Source: Prorocentrum cordatum (Eukaryota; Sar; Dinophyceae; Prorocentrales; Prorocentraceae). From it: 64,000 bases of DNA. Of the stretch, positions 42,419 through 52,826 are shown piece after piece (position 1 is the first letter of the stretch; every line of letters begins with the position of its first letter). The position numbers and the translations under genes were made by a program. The stretch spans positions 86,001 through 150,000 of the forward strand of contig CAUYUJ010003947.1 in assembly GCA_963575745.1 (NCBI GenBank), in the 5' to 3' direction. The notes beneath the pieces were generated by a model, which ran no database searches, was not told the origin of the DNA, and saw only the letters and a list, made by a program, of their open reading frames with translations.

Positions 42419-44857
42419 ATGCTGCGCATTTGCAGTAGTCTGCCATTCGTGAGTAGCTGGCAGCGCGAGTTGCAGGGTTTCATGTTCGACGCTTTTCTTC
42501 CCCGCGCGCCTGCTGGGCCAAAACGGCGGGGGCGACTATTGCCGGGCGTCGCGGGCAGGAGATCAGACTTGTTTCGCGCGCGGCAGATCCGCAACTGCGA
42601 CAGCAGGCATGACAGCAAGCAGCCACTTAAAAAATATGCACCGCTGCAGGGTCAGGTCGCGAATTGGCGGGCAAGAGTTGCCCAAGGATTGGTCGGAGTT
42701 CCACGGCGCCGGGAGCGAGGCAATGGCGCGGAACAGTTGGTAGACCTGCATGAGTTGGGCGTTCGCTCGGGTTTTGATCGCCCCGTGGGAGCTCGCGCAG
42801 TATTGCCGCCAAGTGGTCGCTGCGATTGTGGACACAGGATATCCGTGTTACGTAGCAGGTTTGAACATCCAGGACGGAGCTCTGAGGGGTCTCTCAATTT
42901 GGCCCACTGGGCGCCCAAGCGGGCAGCAGGCAAACCCATTCGGCATTTTCTTTCTGCGGCCACAGAATGGGCACCCTGTCCTGCAGCGCTAGGGGCGCTC
43001 AACAAAATCAGCATGGATCGCCCCGAGGTCCAAGAGCAGGAGGTCGTGGAAGGCGAGTGCATCTTTCACCCGAGGGATGCGATGGACGCCAAGGCAACCA
43101 AGCGGCATGATATTTGGTATGGACCAGAGTTTAGTATCGATGAATTATGCTCCTCCTTCGCCGACATGAGGGAGTGGGCGCGCGGCCGACATCGACGGCG
43201 ACGAGGTTCGGGAGGCGGTTTCTCGGATGAAAGCCAAGGCTGGCCCTGGCGCGGATCAGCTGACACCGCCTAACATGTAACGTTTGTCGTTAGAGGGCCA
43301 TGCTGCCCTTGCCAACATTGTCAAAATAATGGAAGCATGCGGTACATGGCCAACTCAACTGTTGTGCGTTAGCTCGCCTTTAGCACCCAAGAAAGCAGGC
43401 GGGGGCAGAATCGCTGCTTCCCCCCCCCCATTGCACGTCGCTTCTACGCCTTCATCTGCGAGCCCTACTCCAAGCACTGGCCCACGGTCGCGGCAACGGA
43501 GTGGGACGCGGCGGCGGCGGGGAACTCAGCATTTGAAGAGGCATGTACGAAGGCAGCCGATCAGTTAATATTCGCCCCGCATGGGGGTGGCACATGTGGC
43601 ACATGGATGCGCGCTGCTAGACCTCAAGACATTCTATGACATGCTACAGCAGAGCAAGGTACTCGACGCGGCCATTCGGAGTGGCCCCCTTGGAATTGCG
43701 ATGCCGCTGGAAATTCATCCGCGCATGGCGCCGGGGGCGCCAGCGTAGATTGGGGCGCGCGCCGCGCCTTGCCAACCGACCAGACGCACCGCTCAAGGAT
43801 TGGGGAACGGAGCGAGGCATGGGAGACGCCTCGCCCAGTTGACCCTCGGCCGGCGCTGCACGGCACAGGCGACCATGTCTCAAGGAATCTAGGCCGACTT
43901 TGCATGCGGGGCGCGCACGGTCAAGGGCCGCGACGCGGAAGGCGTTTATGAAGGAAAGATTTTGACGCGCGGCCAGGTTCAAGAAGCCAGTCTCAAGCTG
44001 GCCCCCCAAAGCTCCACGCCGCGCGCCGCCATGGCCAGAGCCAGACATGTCACGCGTGATTGGAGAAGAAACGGCGCTGATACTCAGGCAGCGCTGCAAG
44101 TGCGCCACTTCGGCGTCGACTTGGGCGCAGGCAGGAGCGCCGCTCGAGCTTCACAGAGGGAACGCGCGAGGAAGTCGACAGCTGGCAGCAGGAAATTGCG
44201 TCGACATGCAATTGCACCCAAGAGCTACGCAGCGACCAAGAAGACCGAGTTCACAGGGCTGCAAGCTGCTGCTACGCACGACCATGACATCCATGCAGTT
44301 GTCGGGCGGCAGCTATACAAGTTGGAGCGACAGATTGGATCCGCAGCGGGAGCGCATCAGCGCGGGCGATGCCTCAAGACGTTTGTCGACTCACGTGTTC
44401 ATCAGCAAGATCCAGGAGTACGATTGCCGCAGCTTTGTTTGCACCTGTGGCTTCGGACCTGGGTCGACTATCCCAGCGCGCGCAGGTACCCGCAGAGTTC
44501 GGAATGGCATGGTCGAACAGACCAGAGGCTTGCAGGTGCAAGGAAGACCTCGGCATGTGCATGGGCCAATTTCGGCGGTGATTACCAACCTTGTGAACGC
44601 AAGGTAAGGTGGGGCCCTCAGTCGCCGTCGCAATGGTGTCGCTCAGATGCGTTTATGCCTGAAGTTGTCGATTGGGTTTTCACAACTAAAGATATCGTTC
44701 AGAAGTTCGCTGGCACATATGATTGCTTGTCCGTTTTTGCACAGAGTCTTGACCATCAGCAAGAGGCTGAGCCAGCGAAGCTGCACTGCGGCGGCGGTCT
44801 TGAGTTCGGCACTGTGAGTGAGTCTTACAGAGACTTGATTGATCGATTACGCTAAGG
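42419..44857 (+). pseudogene. LINE-A copy 2 reverse transcriptase and thumb
   Basis: A 284-codon frame from 42,419 ends with HPRDAMDAKATKRHDIWYGP and SIDELCSSFADMREW, homologous to copy 1. It continues in shifted frames: KAKAGPGADQLTPPN, HAALANIVKIMEACGTWP, then ALLDLKTFYDMLQQSKVLDA (about 43,613). At the position of WVDD in copy 1 this copy has TAG-Ala-Asp-Phe (43,890-43,901), so the catalytic pair is gone. The thumb frame 43,962-44,857 is open for 297 codons and ends in DWVFTTKDIV and AKLHCGGGLEFG, parallel to copy 1. Confidence 0.83.
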
Positions 44858-45165
44858 TTTTCATGGTCATTTGCCAGCTGAACTTAGCTCGACGATGGGC
44901 ACCAGGGGGTCGGACGAGAGCGAGAATGCATGCCTTCGGTCTGTGCTGTTTGTTCTAACATGTGCTTCAGGCGTAAGCAGGCCCCTGAGGACACGCATCA
45001 TCGTGCGTGAGTCTGCGGCTCTAACAGGGCGGCGGAAGCCTTCACGGACTCCGACTCATTAGTGCCCGCAGCGCTGGCACAAGGTAATAGCGACAGCTGT
45101 CTTTGGCATTGACGTAGCAGCCTACGCCAGATGACCGCTTCGCCGACAGCACCGACGACCGAGGA

Positions 45166-45700
45166 GTGAATGGAGCTGATATGGCCGAGCCGACTGTCGA
45201 GGCAGGGTGTTTCGGAATGGGCACGCTCGACAAGTCATTCTTGGCGTTCGGCGACGCGCCTGCTGGAGCGGACAGTAGGCGCGAGTCGCTGAGGAGAGTC
45301 GGCTCCGGCATCCTCGTCATGACAGATCCGGTCGCCATGACCATCGGGCCCGCGATCGCTGGACCTCGCGCTCGCGTAGGCAAAGTCCAGACAGCGCCGC
45401 GCGGCGAGCTGCGGCGCCTGGAGCTCGCAATCTGTTGTTCAGTTGGTCCGACAGTGTATCTCGCAGATAATGAAAGCGCACGTCGCGCGTGGCATTCGCG
45501 TCACGGGCGTGGTGAGTTGAATTGTCGTTGGTCTGAGATTGGACCTTTGCTGCACCAGGGACCCTAGCGAGATAGTCGCGATGCAGGTGCCTTCGCACCT
45601 TACTGCCAAAGACGCTTGTTAGAAAAATATTCCCCCGTGGCGTCTTCACGGGAGTGAAGTGTCTGACGCCCTCGCCGATGGCGCCACTGAGCGTTGCTAG
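45166..45700 (+). pseudogene. LINE-A copy 2 RNase H
   Basis: A frame with GSGILVMTDPVAMTIGPAIA, RGELRRLELAI (Glu), TVYLADNESARRAW (Asp) and GELNCRWSEIGPLL stops at 45,565. In a shifted frame comes VAMQVPSHLTAKDA, a TAG at 45,618, and HGSEVSDALADGA. Alignable residue by residue to copy 1. Confidence 0.82.
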
Positions 45701-46450
45701 AGCTCGGATCGCAGAGGCGGAGAGGCGGGCTGCTCTGATTAAACGGTGGCTGTGCAGAGTTACCCTGGAGGCCACGGACGCCGAGCGCGAGGAAGCCAAG
45801 ATCACCGCGCTTCCTGGCGGCGATCGTGCCTCGAAGGGTCCTGCTCCGGCCCCCGCCCCCACACTCTGCCGCAGCTAGACTTAACTCTGCTCACACGCCC
45901 AGTGAATGTGGGTTGACATGTACGATGTGTCGTAGCAGCGGCACCAGATATACCCTCCCAGGATGAATTAGTTTTCCCCGCGCTCCCTCAGAGACGGTTG
46001 ATTATGTAATCTCCTTGGGGGCGTTAAGGCGAAAGTTGTGTCTAGCTGGGGGGGTCACGAATCTCATGAGTTGTTTTTTCACTGGTCACTCGGGGTCTGG
46101 ATTTGCGGGGCTTGCAGGTTTCCTTCACGGCTAACTTGAAGTCGGGCGTGTCCCTCTACAAGAGGACTATTCGAAAATAGTCTGGGGACGATTTTTGATT
46201 TTTTCTTCGTTTTGACATTGTTTGAGGTATGTCTTTTGTTTTCGCCCAAAATCCGCCTGCAGGGGGACACGCCCGACCTAAGGCTAACGTACAAGCAGGG
46301 CTCAGGCCAAAGCGTCTCGGTTCCCAGCCCCTCAAGGGCACCAGGAGGTCCTACTTCAATCGCCTCCATCGAGGGTTGGTCCCCAGGTCTCTGAGTGCAG
46401 CTGCACGGGCCTCACTGGGGGGAGCCGAAGGGGTAGTGCTCTCTTTCATT
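45654..46450 (+). pseudogene. LINE-A copy 2 C-terminal zinc domain
   Basis: ERRAALIKRWLCRVTLEATD matches the basic helix of copy 1. CGLTCTMCRSSGTRYTL keeps the first CX2C pair. The second pair has decayed (GLDLRGLQVS frame). The final VQAGLRPKRLGSQPLKGTRR lies beyond the MITE-like insert. Confidence 0.7.
46141..46277. mobile_element. 137-bp MITE-like insertion in LINE-A copy 2
   Basis: Bounded by imperfect 22-bp terminal inverted repeats that begin with a perfect 14-bp arm GTCGGGCGTGTCCC (46,141-46,154; complement at 46,264-46,277). About 19 of 22 positions match. GGCTAACTT (46,129-46,137) and GGCTAACGT (46,282-46,290) flank it as a near-exact direct repeat. Copy 1 of the same LINE has a single AGCTAACCT at this site and no insert, so this is a clean empty-site comparison. 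The interior is AT-rich and non-coding. The superfamily cannot be assigned from termini alone. Confidence 0.78.
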
Positions 46451-46663
46451 GACATCGTCATGCTGCTTTTTGCTATTCCTATTCCTCCTCCTGCCCCGGA
46501 TGCGACGGCAACAAGAGCGACCAGGGCGGCGACGACGATGGCGACGACGACCTGCTCTCCGCCACCCACCCCCAGGACCCCCCCGAGCCTAAGAGTTCGG
46601 TGGCGGACTCCTCGCCAGCCAGCCGCTCCGCCAGCAGGCGGCTGCTGCCACCGCCCGTCACCG

Positions 46664-46948
46664 ACCCTGAGGAGGAGGAGGAGGCGGAGGAGAAGGAGGA
46701 CGACAAGGAGGAGGAGGACGAGAGGGAGGAGGAGGAGGAGAGGGATGAGGACGAGGAGAGGGAGGAGGAGGAGGAGGAGGAGGAGGAGGAGGAGGAGGAA
46801 GAAGAGCAGGAGGAGAAGGAGGAGGAGGCGGAGGAGGAGGAGGAGGGTGAGGAGGAGGAGGAGCAGGAGGAGGAGGAGGGTGAGGAGGAGGAGGAGAAGG
46901 AGGAGGTTGAAGAGAGTAGGAGGAGGAGGAGGAGGAGGAGGTGGAGGA
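46664..46948 (+). repeat. (GGA)n microsatellite
   Basis: GGA/GAG repeats 170 bases after the end of LINE-A copy 2. Glu- or Arg-rich frames are rejected. Confidence 0.95.
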
Positions 46949-46999
46949 GCCCTCCGCCTCGTCACCGGCCCCTCGCCGTCGTCCCCCCCCGCTCGTCCT

Positions 47000-47265
47000 C
47001 CTGGTGCTAATCTTCCTTCGTCCTTGAGGTCTGGCCGATGCAAGTGATCGTTTTCTACCCATTGTTTTCGATCGGCGCGTGCCCTCGAACCCCCTCTCCC
47101 CCCCGTGGAGTAGATCTTGACTGTTCGTGGCGCCTGTTTCAGGCAGGTGAAGCCTCCTCTATAGGACACACTGCTGCAAACAGTCGCATTAAGCAGAGGT
47201 CCAAAGCTAGACCCCCCTTCCGCCCAATGTCGAAGCGACGAATAAGAAAACGTTCACCAATTGTT
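47000..47265 (+). repeat. Dispersed repeat, second copy of the CA-bearing unit
   Basis: CGATCGGCGCGTGCCCTCG, then only about 17 C-rich bases, then CCGTGGAGTAGATCTTG, CAGTCGCATTAAGC, GAGGTCCAAAGC, CGCCCAATG and AACGTTCACCA. Same order as 19,640-20,300, without the 450-bp CA tract. Confidence 0.78.
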
Positions 47266-47389
47266 TCACACCCGACGTTGTCGCCAGGTCCCGGGCACCA
47301 GGACCATCACAGATCGATCCGGCCCGAAAAATGTGGCAAAGAGATCAGGTTTGGGCTCCTGTCGTGATTGTTGTTTTGTTTTCTTCGTA

Positions 47390-47935
47390 TCACGGGCGGG
47401 TCATTCTCAAACTGCAGTCATCGCTGTAACGCCGTGCACATGTGTTATAACAGTTTTCAGCATCTAAAGTTATATATATATATATATGTGTATGTGTATA
47501 TGGATATCGCCTTCTATCGCCGCGCACATTCGGCTCAAAAGTTCGCCATATGTTCAAGGATTCGTACGGTTGAAGCCCCAGGATCGGTGCTCTGGCACGG
47601 GTTACGGGTGTCCGGACGCAGTCGCATGGATTCGCGGCGTTGACGTCCCAGGAATGTCTTCTGGCCCCATTTCAAGATGCACAGTCACGTGGATTCGCGG
47701 AGCCGCTTTCCCAGGAATGATTTTCGCGCACGGTTGAGGACTCTCAGACGGTCGCCTTCCAAAATGGCAGTTCCCGCAGTGGAGATGTTTTTTTTTCTGT
47801 ATGGGTGTATGAAGAGGAAATTTGGAGGGAGTGTGCATTGCGACATCGTGGACGCGCATTGGTTTTACATCCGTCCTCCTCCTCCTTCTCCTCCTCCTCC
47901 TCCTCCCCCTCCTCCTCCTGTTTTTTTTATACGTT
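47390..47935 (-). repeat. Composite tandem-repeat element, copy E (inverted)
   Basis: Reading the minus strand from 47,935: (GGA)n, ACGGATGTAAAACCAATG, the CCTCCAAATTTCCTCTTCAT linker, 63-73-bp units containing CCGCGAATCC and TTCCTGGGA boxes (47,520-47,740), a TATA run, then one 83-bp unit with GTGCACGGCGTTACAGCGA and ATGACCCGCCCGTG. Order and content match copies A and B in reverse. Confidence 0.78.
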
Positions 47936-48379
47936 AGGTTAATGTGAGGAACTAGCCTGTCGCGTTCAAACCCTCATCCTCCTCCCCCTCCTCCGAAATG
48001 AAAGCAGCAGGGTGACTTCGTCCTGGCTACTGTTTAAAGCAGGACGCGCGGTTGAAACCTTGCGCAGCCCCCGGGCCGCGAGAGGCACGGGCGCGGGGCG
48101 GGGGAAACGCCAGGTGACGTCAGACCAGGGCCAGCGGGCCACGGGACCGGGCCCGAGCGAAGCAGATCGGTTGTCAGCCTCCAGGGAGCAATCGGCACCC
48201 CCACCACCACCACCACCAGGAAGAGGGGCAGGGAGGTCGTCAGCGTCGTCGTCGGGCGCCCCGCCGCCCGCCACACCGCCGCCCTGCAGGGGGGGGGGCC
48301 AAGCTCTCGGCGAAGGGACCGCATCTCCGAAGGCCCACCCGCCGCAACGCCCGGCCCTGCACAGAGGCCAGCCAGGTGC
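47936..48379. other. Spacer, nothing secure
   Basis: GC-rich; the minus-strand LINE-D frame continues through here as Pro/Gly-rich sequence without a motif. Confidence 0.45.
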
Positions 48380-48832
48380 CCGCATGATGGTGATGCCGAG
48401 GCGGCACGCCATCACCTGCAACTCAGCCCGCCGCCGGACCGAGCCCCCAGCCGCCTTAGCGATCCACCCCGACTTCGAAGTGACGCAGGGCTGGACCCCG
48501 CACAAAGTCGGCGCGACCCGCACCTTCTCTCCGAGCTCGAGCCGACGTCCGGCAAAACGCGGGCACCATGCCCAGAAGTGCCGAGCAGAGGCCCGCGCGT
48601 GCCCGCACCCGCAAGGGCAGACGCACGGGCAGCCCGGCGCAGCTGGGCCGCGCCTGCGGGTGGGCGTGCCCACCGCCCCGCCACGCCAGACCGAGAGCAG
48701 GGTGGCCTCGAATCGTCCCCAAGATCGCCGGAACTGGGCCCAGGGCGTCGCGCCCTGGGCCACGTCGACATCCCCGATGCCGCCCTCGTCGTGGCGCGCC
48801 GGCCCGGGAGCAGCCCCAGGGCGAAGGAGCAC
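48380..48832 (-). pseudogene. LINE C-terminal segment (LINE-D) with Cys/His cluster
   Basis: A minus-strand open frame reads EGGIGDVDVAQGATPWAQFR, LLSVWRGGAVGTPTRRR, then CPCVCPCGCGHARASARHFW and CPRF, then TSKSGWIAKAAGG and RRRAELQVMACRLGI. The C-x-C...HFWxxCP cluster is the usual form of LINE C-terminal zinc knuckles. No RT motif is secure upstream (48,833-49,130). The frame stays open to 47,966 but becomes low-complexity. A different family from LINE-A. Confidence 0.55.
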
Positions 48833-49425
48833 CGCCCAGGCGCACTCCCGGAGAACGTGTTGACCGCGATCGGACGAGGCGTCGAAAGCCCCCCAGGCGG
48901 GCCGGGGGCGGCCCCCGGGAGTCCTCGAGCTTCGCGGCTGTCGTCGGCAGCAGCGTCAGCGACCGCCGCCGCCGCTCCCAGGGTCGAGCCCCGGAGCTGG
49001 CAGCAGCCACGCCCCTTCAGGGAGCGGCCCAGCCGAGGCCGGGCGCAACCCGAAGGCCCGGGATTGCTCCGAGAGCGCCGCCGACAGCAGCCGCGACGCG
49101 GGAACCCCCCGAGCAGCCTTCATAACGGCGCAGGCATTGTTTCGTCCCTCTCCTCCTCCTCCCCCCATCCCGCCGCTGGCGTGGCGCCCCCGCCAGTGGG
49201 CCCCCTCTGCGCTCACGCAGCCAGTGCCCCTGTGCAACAGCTCCTCCTGATCCTCCTCCCCCTGCCCCCCTCCCTCCTCCCCTTCGTCTCCAATCGTGCC
49301 CCGAGTGTGGGTATATCTTCCTTACCTGCCACGTGTACTTGGCGCAGCCCCGAAAACTAGGGGAGGGCGGGAGGAGGGAAGGGACAAGGTGAAGGGAGAA
49401 GGATGGAGCACGCGAGCCAGTCATG
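48833..49425. other. GC-rich spacer, possibly LINE-D upstream part
   Basis: Arg/Ala/Pro-rich frames on both strands; a short CCT/CCCC tract at 49,143-49,290. Nothing assignable. Confidence 0.4.
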
Positions 49426-49429
49426 CATG

Positions 49430-49650
49430 AGTCGCGAGGAGATCTTTAACGATGACGCGATTCACTCGTAAATCTTGATGAAGTCTAGAGCGAGAGCGTG
49501 ATTCCTGAGCGTCGAGGGCGCGGCGTGTCAATGCATTGCGGGGAAGTCCCACGCGAGAGCGCGACTCTTGCATAATGTGTAAGGAAGTCCAGCGCGAGAG
49601 CACGTTTTTTGAATAAATTGCGAGGAAGGTATCAGGCGGGAGCCGCTGTT
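49430..49650 (+). repeat. Degenerate minisatellite, GCGAGAGC box
   Basis: GAAGTCTAGAGCGAGAGCGTG, GAAGTCCCACGCGAGAGCGCG-like and GAAGTCCAGCGCGAGAGCACG-like boxes near 49,481, 49,541 and 49,584, with a weaker one at 49,625. Spacing is 41-60 bases. The GCGAGAGC word is also in the 83-bp unit of the composite element. Confidence 0.6.
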
Positions 49651-49884
49651 GTTGTGAACCTGGGGCCAACAACACCTTCTGAGTCGCAAGATTTCTTTTT
49701 GTCAAAAAACAGAGCGCAAGCCTTTGGAGGGCCACTTCAGTTGAAAAACACAATGAGCGCCAGAGGGGGCATCAACATCAGTTTTCCTCTAGACATGTAA
49801 AATCATCGTCATCATCACCATCGTCGTCATCAATGCCCGTCATCATGTATGGAAGTTCTATTAAGCTCCGGAGCCTGCGCGGGC

Positions 49885-49978
49885 ACAGACGGTCAACCGC
49901 GTAAGGTTCGGTCCCGCGCGAGCCGTGCCGAACAACGCAAACTGAAACACTGTACGCGGTGGGAAAAGCACAAGCTCC
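49885..49978 (+). repeat. ~90-bp direct repeat, left copy
   Basis: Matches 54,093-54,180 in order: GGTCAACC, AAGGTTC, CGCG-GAGCC, GCAAACTGAAACACTGTACG, GGTGGGAAAAGCA. About 75-80% alike by eye. Both copies can be read as KLKHCTRW/KLKHCTQW in one frame. A CAT-type tract lies just left of it (49,802-49,850). Confidence 0.75.
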
Positions 49979-52600
49979 TCGGTGACCCTGCCCCACGGCA
50001 ACGGCCCGCGGACAGTTCCAGTCTCCAGTCTTCCAGTCTTTCGGTACCATGGCAGTGCACATAGCGTACACCAGGCAGATGCCCAATCGTCACCGATGGC
50101 CACCTCCCGATCATTTCGTTCATCGCCGTCCCGAGCCTCAGCGCTCGGGCTAGGCATTGAAGAAATCCTTCAGTACCGAGCCTGCCCTAGAATGTTTCAT
50201 GATCAAGTTGGCATGGTCAAGCGGATAAAGTTTGCGAGGCTTGTGGCAGTGTTAGCAGTGTCTGTTGGCGCGTTGCTCCCGCCACTCAACCGAGGCGGCG
50301 TGCGTACAGAAGCCGAAGCAGTTATAGCATGTCTGCTCTTGGCTGCGGCTGGGTTATGTCGAATTCGGCGTGCTCACAGTGCTGCTCGCCGCCCACGGCG
50401 GTTTCGGCAACAGTTGTGCGTGCTCCCGCCCGACTGCCAGGATGGCATAGTCCCGCGTCCGTCAGTGGCATGGACGCGGATCACGCAGTAGATACTGACC
50501 GCCGACAGTTCGGAGGCCGCAGTCAATTTCGTTGGTTCCCACGCGGGGGGTGCCACGTCGGCAAGGGCAACCTCGTGCGTTCCTCTGGCGCGCGGCACCG
50601 CTTAGCAGCTCGAGCATTGGAGCACTTGACTGGCTGCTGATGCCGCAGTCCAGGGACGGCCGTTTCGCCAGGCACGGTGCCCTCGGGGAAAGCATCGGCA
50701 TGTTCTTCAGTGCCCCAATCGTCACAGCGGAGTCGGAAGTTCGAGCAGTCGCCGCGGGGGCGACCATTATCAAATCCATGAATCATGTCTACAACCGCGC
50801 AGATGAAGATCAGCGGCGAACTGAGAAGCGAGCTGGCCAAGCTTCACGACCTGAACGCGCTAAACACCACAAGTGTCTTTTTATCGCGACACCGCGCACA
50901 GCAGCTACATTCTTCGAAGGTATCTCAAGCGTTTCATTGAAATCTCTCTCAACGCTTCATCCCGAAACCGCTTTCGCCCACCACCTCAAGGAAAGGCCCC
51001 GCGCAGTTTAGTATCGGGGGCTCCAGAAGACCTACGTTGTGTTGTTTGGGTATCATTGGTCCGCCGAGGTCATTTCCTCCTGGCCACCTCGATACCTTGT
51101 TCGCACTGTGCAAGCTCGCGACCGTCGCCCGATGCGCCCCCTTCATGGTCGCGCGACGACGCCAGCACCGCCCATTACCACGTCGCGGGCAACCTCAAGT
51201 CAGCAGTGCTCAGGGCCGCGCCAAAAGCAGCAGCTCATCGCTTTCTTGCGAGGGTGTTGCGCAGGCTTCGTCCCCCACCTACCATAGCTCGTTCTTATGC
51301 CCCCCCTCGACAGTGCAAGGCACGCGGTCTTATGGCACGGCGTCTGTCTGGGATGCGCTGCAGTCGGCGCGAGTATACTCAACCCGCAGATGGTTACGGC
51401 AGCGTTTGTCAGCGGTCCATGGCCGTTCCGCATCTTGGTTCAATAAGCTCCAAACGTTTTCGTCGTTTCGACTTCCGCGGATTTGAAGATGCACCGCCTG
51501 AAGTTCTCGGACGGCGCGCAGAGATGGAGTCACTGCGAGCGCACGGTGGCTCTTGGAAAATAAAAGCTTGGCAAGCTCCGAAGTCCATTCGAGCAGCAGC
51601 GCTTTCTGGATGGTCCGACTGAGTTCATCGGCATCGATTTAGTCCACGCGTGCCCGTCGCGCATTAAAACCGCATCTTGTTGGCAAGCGCGCGACGTTCT
51701 CGCCCCTGGAATGCCCCCCATGCACGGCGAGTTTAGAGGCGGAGCTTTCGAGGAAGATGGAGCAGTGGATCAGCCAGTATGACGTTTCTGCAGGATGATC
51801 CCGACGCATCATAGGTCTGGTCCATGGATTCACAGCAGGCGCGCGATTTGGGCGCGCGCAGTCGCCGCGGGCCCAGATTGGAAAGCCAGATCTGATTACT
51901 CCGCGTCGCAGGTGCTGCCCCTCGCGTTCGATCGAGCGCGCGCTGTCTCGCGCGCCTGGCTTTGCGGCAACCCGCGAGGGGGGGCGGGGCCGCTCGCGCC
52001 GCTGGTTTTTCCTTTTCGCCAAGTCAAAGTGCCATACCGACGAGAGCGAGACAAAGCATTAGAAAGTGGGCCATTCACGTGTTCGGGGGCTCTCGAATAC
52101 GCCATGGACGCCGTTTCCTGCTGCTGGAAGGACAGCAGCCCGAGGTTTGCGCGCAGATGTCGAGGCGCCAACATGCACGCGCGAGGTGCTTGATGCGAAA
52201 GACGCCGCGTCGCTGCTAGGCCACGCAGCTGGTTCTCTTTATCTATGGGGCGCATCGCTCTAGCTCCACAGGCCGCCGCGGTCGTAAACATAGTCACGTT
52301 CGGCCCCCCGGCGTCGACTGGCGGCGCGATGTCCTGAGCCGCGGCGCCCGTCGTTCTCGGCGACGGGGAGGCGCCATTCTTCGGAGATGCAATCGCGGTC
52401 CCAGGTTTCCCCGCTAGTCTCTCCCAGGGGCAGTTTCTTCGGGCAGTTTTCTGGCTTCGATGCGTCGATGACATCATTGGTGTTTCGAATGCATATCGCG
52501 TTGGCCGCGTCAAATTCCTGCGCGCGTCGATTTGCTCCGAGCCCAAATCGTTCGCGCTCGAGAGCTGTTGCCGGTGATCCGACGAGCCCGCGCACGTGAG
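49979..52600. other. Unassigned interior of the direct-repeat-bounded unit
   Basis: Many 60-250-codon plus-strand frames. The most protein-like are YRDTAHSSYILRRYLKRFIE (about 50,880), TYVVLFGYHWSAEVISSWPP (about 51,030), APPEVLGRRAEMESLRAHGG (about 51,490) and RERDKALESGPFTCSGALEY (about 52,043). They lie in different frames, consistent with one or two decayed genes. A weak resemblance of the last part to methyltransferase-like proteins linked to dinoflagellate retroelements came to mind, but no motif is secure, so no function is assigned. Confidence 0.3.
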
Positions 52601-52826
52601 TGGATCGGCGTAAGGTTGCACGTACTCGCCCAGAAAATATGCCGGATGATGAAGAGCCCGAATCGTGCTTGGATTTCTGGCCGTGGACCCACGCAAAAGA
52701 AGGACTTGTTCCCGTGGCTTGATCAGTCGCCCACGCCTTTCGCCAGATTTCGAGGTCAGTTGTTGGGGAGGTTATCTAGGTATTTCTCATTTGGAGTTTG
52801 CTCGTGGAGTGCAGCTTGTCGTGGCT

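Larger units (their letters stand above)
39625..46495 (+). mobile_element. LINE-A copy 2, near-full-length but decayed
   Basis: Order: ORF1 with zinc finger and coiled coil, AP-type endonuclease, RT, Cys cluster, RNase H, C-terminal zinc domain, all on the plus strand over 6.9 kb. The 3' end matches copy 1 (GGGGTAGTGCTCTCT, TTGACATCGTCATG, TATTCC tail). It carries a 137-bp MITE-like insert near its 3' end. Many frameshifts and stops; the RT catalytic site is lost. Confidence 0.85.

Noticed and set aside
49890-49935. tRNA or SINE B-box (GGTTCGGTCC)
   Set aside because: One base short of the consensus; no A-box at the right distance and no cloverleaf can be drawn. The paired copy at 54.1 kb departs further.
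51700-52260. Methyltransferase-like domain
   Set aside because: Only a loose resemblance across three frames; no catalytic motif can be pointed to.
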